Source: Aquitalea pelogenes
Lineage (GTDB): Bacteria > Pseudomonadota > Gammaproteobacteria > Burkholderiales > Chromobacteriaceae
NCBI RefSeq assembly: GCF_001515305.1
Contig: NZ_LNQV01000045.1
Span: 1-34,283 of the forward strand
DNA length: 34,283 bases
Direction of reading: 5' to 3'
Shown: piece after piece, positions 32,223 to 34,283 of the stretch
Position numbering within the stretch: position 1 is the first letter of the stretch
How the letters are laid out: each line of letters begins with the position of its first letter
Translations under genes and position numbers: made by a program
The notes under the pieces: model-generated
Database searches by the model: none
The model's input: the letters and a program-made list of their open reading frames with translations, nothing else
What the model was told of the DNA's origin: nothing

Positions 32223-33695
32223 ATGAAGAAATTGTTGATCAGCGCACTGATCGCAGGTCTTCCCGGTGTGGCCATGGCCGACGCCAAGGGAGACGAAATC
32301 GCCAAGCTCAAGGCCCAGCTAGAGGCCCTGCAGGCGCAAATGCAACAGCTGCAACAGGCGGTGAATGCCGCAACTGCCGCCAAGGCACCCGAGGCCGATG
32401 ACGGCAATGCCGAGCTGAAACAGCGCGTGGCCGGCATGGAGATGAAGGTCGACAAGCTGACTACCGATGCGAGCGAAGGCCCGATTGCCGGTCTGAGCAT
32501 TACCGGTTACATGGACCCGACCTATGTGGCCAGCCGTCTGGGTCGCAGCGCCGGCTTCCAGTTTGTCAATCACAGCAACCAGTATGCTTACACCAACAGC
32601 ACCTTTGGTGATGTCTACCTGGACATCAAGAAAACCTTTGGTGTCGGCCCGATGGCGCCCAGTGCCGAAGTCAGCATCCTGCCTAACCGTGGTTCCGGCA
32701 ACAACCTGCTGACCAGCGGTGGCACCAGCAGCGCCGGCAACAACATCATCAATACCGCCATCATCAACTTCCCGGTGTCCGACACTACCCAGTTGGTGGC
32801 AGGTTTGATGAACAGCTTCGGTGGTTACGAAGTACAGCAATCCAACCAGATGAACACCATCACCCATGGCCTGCTGTATGACTTCAGCGACCCGGGCAGC
32901 TATGTTGGTGCCGGCTTCAACTGGTCGCATGGGTCGTGGGCTACCAAGTTCATGATTGCCAACGAGCAGTTCCACACCAACCCGAACAGTGCTACTGACT
33001 CCGGTACGCATACCCATAGCAACAGCACCCCGACGGTGACTGGCCGTGTCGACTACACCATGACCAGCAATCTGGACATTGGCGGCTCGATGAATATCGG
33101 TCGTCAAAGCCTGTATGCGCACACCGATGCCAATGGTAATGGTGACGGTACCTATGGCTATCAAGGTACTTCCAATAGCGCCTACGGGGCCTACTACTTT
33201 GGCGAGCTGGACATGACGCTGACCGGTACCGACAGTGTCTACAATGCCGAAATCGACTATGGTCGCCAGAAGCAGGCAGCCTGGAACGGTGGCGATGCCG
33301 TATGGTATGGCTTCTCCTTGCTGGCCCATCAGAAATGGAATTCCGAGTGGTTCGGCCGCATGGGTGCCACCCTGCGTTATGACTACCTGAATGACAGCAA
33401 GAACGGTGGCGGTGGCGGTGGTATCGCGCTGGGTCAGTCCAGTGGCGTGGATGGCACCAACGGCTTCGGTATTTCCCAGGCTTGTTTCAATAGCAGCAGT
33501 GTCAATGGTACTGATTGCTCCGGTGCCACTCGTCAGGCTTTGACCGCAGCCTTGCTGTTCTACCCGACCGACCAGTTGACCCTGAAGATGGAAATCCGTC
33601 ACGACTGGGCCAATCGCGACGTATTCCTGCGCAGCGATGGCAACTATCGCAAGAGCAACGATATCTTCGCGGCTCAGGCGGTTTACAGCTTCTGA
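32223..33695 (+). CDS. Outer-membrane beta-barrel protein, DUF3138-like
   Basis: A 490-residue exported protein. The signal peptide ends at AMA (residue 19). A coiled coil follows (about 22-60: DEIAKLKAQLEALQAQMQQL), like the trimerising stalk of some porins, then a Gly/Asn/Ser-rich region of alternating beta strands, ending in AVYSF with a C-terminal Phe, the BAM recognition signature. This layout matches what I recall of the betaproteobacterial DUF3138 family; the family name is from memory. GGGAG sits 7 bases before the ATG at 32223. It follows potI by 133 bases and might act as the outer-membrane channel for polyamine or related solute entry, a hypothesis from position only. Confidence 0.75.
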   Translation: MKKLLISALIAGLPGVAMADAKGDEIAKLKAQLEALQAQMQQLQQAVNAATAAKAPEADDGNAELKQRVAGMEMKVDKLTTDASEGPIAGLSITGYMDPTYVASRLGRSAGFQFVNHSNQYAYTNSTFGDVYLDIKKTFGVGPMAPSAEVSILPNRGSGNNLLTSGGTSSAGNNIINTAIINFPVSDTTQLVAGLMNSFGGYEVQQSNQMNTITHGLLYDFSDPGSYVGAGFNWSHGSWATKFMIANEQFHTNPNSATDSGTHTHSNSTPTVTGRVDYTMTSNLDIGGSMNIGRQSLYAHTDANGNGDGTYGYQGTSNSAYGAYYFGELDMTLTGTDSVYNAEIDYGRQKQAAWNGGDAVWYGFSLLAHQKWNSEWFGRMGATLRYDYLNDSKNGGGGGGIALGQSSGVDGTNGFGISQACFNSSSVNGTDCSGATRQALTAALLFYPTDQLTLKMEIRHDWANRDVFLRSDGNYRKSNDIFAAQAVYSF

Positions 33696-33718
33696 TCCTG
33701 GTTTGTCCTGTTGTCACG

Positions 33719-33744
33719 AATGGCCTCCGCTGGAGGCCATTTTT
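33719..33744 (+). terminator. Intrinsic terminator
   Basis: AATGGCCTCC / GGAGGCCATT with a GCT loop and a TTTTT run; ends the pot and DUF3138-like unit. Confidence 0.92.
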
Positions 33745-33810
33745 ATTGGGTGACTTGGCAAATGCCGGTGATGACCGCATTTTATGCAAACCGCTTGCCA
33801 GGAAATCATC

Positions 33811-34283
33811 ATGTTCAATGCGCCGGAATGGTTCCGTTCGCTGTTCAATCGTCAGCCCTATGTGGCCGACCCAGTCCGCCCTCACCATGGGGCGCGGGCT
33901 TATCGCAATATGTACCCGTTTTCCCTCCCGTCTGCGGGGCAGCTGTTGGCATGGCAGTTAAGGCATTGGTGGGGGCCGCAGCCAGCGCATCGACCCGAGA
34001 TGATTCCGCTCACCAGCGGTGAGGCTGCCGCCTTGCGTGAGAACCGCAGTCGCAGCAGTGTCAGCTGGCTGGGGCATGCCAGCAGTTTCATCCAGTTGGC
34101 CGGCTGCAATATCCTGCTCGATCCGGTGTTATCACCCAGGGTGTCACCCTTCCGTTTCCTGGGGCCCAGGCGTCAGGTGCCAATGCCGCTGGATTTGCCC
34201 GATCTGCCGCGTATCGACCCTGCTGCTGGTCACCCATCTGCATTACGATCACCTGGACTTTTCCACGCTGCAACGCCTGGCGG
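33811..34283 (+). pseudogene. Metallo-beta-lactamase-fold hydrolase (UlaG/NAPE-PLD-like), frameshifted and cut by the window end
   Basis: The ATG at 33811 has AGGAA 7 bases upstream. The frame reads MFNAPEWFRSLFNRQPYVA, then about residues 89-116 show the MBL entry SVSWLGHASSFIQLAGCNIL followed by LLDPVLSPRVSPF. After RID (near 34217) the frame goes to nonsense, whereas one base later reads LLLVTHLHYDHLDFSTLQRL, with the HxHxDH metal motif. Removing one C from CCC at 34218-34220 restores a continuous frame. This is either an inactivating mutation or a read error. In this family such proteins hydrolyse phosphodiesters or lactones; the N-terminal extension (PFSLPSAGQLLAWQ) suggests a lipid-associated member. 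Confidence 0.7.

Overview
The window reads as a chromosomal segment of a GC-rich betaproteobacterium. The protein set (TrpE, Rpe, ApaG, XerC, ArgE, PotF/H/I, FliW, Tag, and a DUF3138-like outer-membrane protein) and the small SRP RNA best fit the order Neisseriales, probably a Chromobacteriaceae member such as Aquitalea, Chromobacterium or Vogesella. The genus is an inference from protein feel, not from a search. There are no tRNA, rRNA, CRISPR, transposase or phage genes. Most of the window is conserved housekeeping DNA, with one clearly foreign-looking, AT-rich patch (about 3.2-4.8 kb).

Layout. 1-2907 (minus): lytic transglycosylase, an NDUFA9-like atypical SDR, and the start of cca, in one tight operon. 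3217-4794 (plus): two AT-rich tandem paralogues that look like the membrane part of LytS/YhcK-type 5TM receptors but lack any output domain. 4849-8576 (minus): rpe, a benzil-reductase-like SDR, gph and trpE, with a small Trp-containing ORF just upstream of trpE. 8682-16304 (plus): apaG, an Atm1-type ABC exporter, a membrane PAS-GGDEF-EAL protein, a haem-oxygenase-like diiron-type protein, and pepD. 16392-19092 (minus): hotdog thioesterase, TerB-like protein, MoxR ATPase and xerC. 19212-20464: a universal stress protein (plus), an XRE regulator (minus) with a palindromic candidate operator, and the 4.5S SRP RNA gene ffs (minus) with a near-consensus promoter.

20633-28065: argE, an NSS-family sodium symporter, a small unknown gene, tag and fliW (minus), a DUF455 ferritin-like protein, a small membrane protein, an uncharacterised His-rich protein translationally coupled to trhP (yegQ; tRNA 5-hydroxyuridine synthesis). 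28951-33695 (plus): a putrescine uptake locus potF-potH-potI followed by an outer-membrane DUF3138-like protein. The ATPase subunit (PotG) is not encoded here. potF is preceded by an 810-base gene-free region with inverted repeats and a structured leader, and is separated from potH by two strong hairpins. The window ends in a metallo-beta-lactamase-fold gene (UlaG/NAPE-PLD-like) that carries an apparent +1 frameshift exactly before its HxHxDH metal motif.

The points most worth a second look are the stand-alone 5TM receptor pair, the candidate trp leader peptide, the XRE operator palindrome, the ATPase-less polyamine locus with its structured RNA, and the frameshifted MBL gene. I did not find a convincing wholly new multi-gene system; the 5TM pair is the closest candidate.
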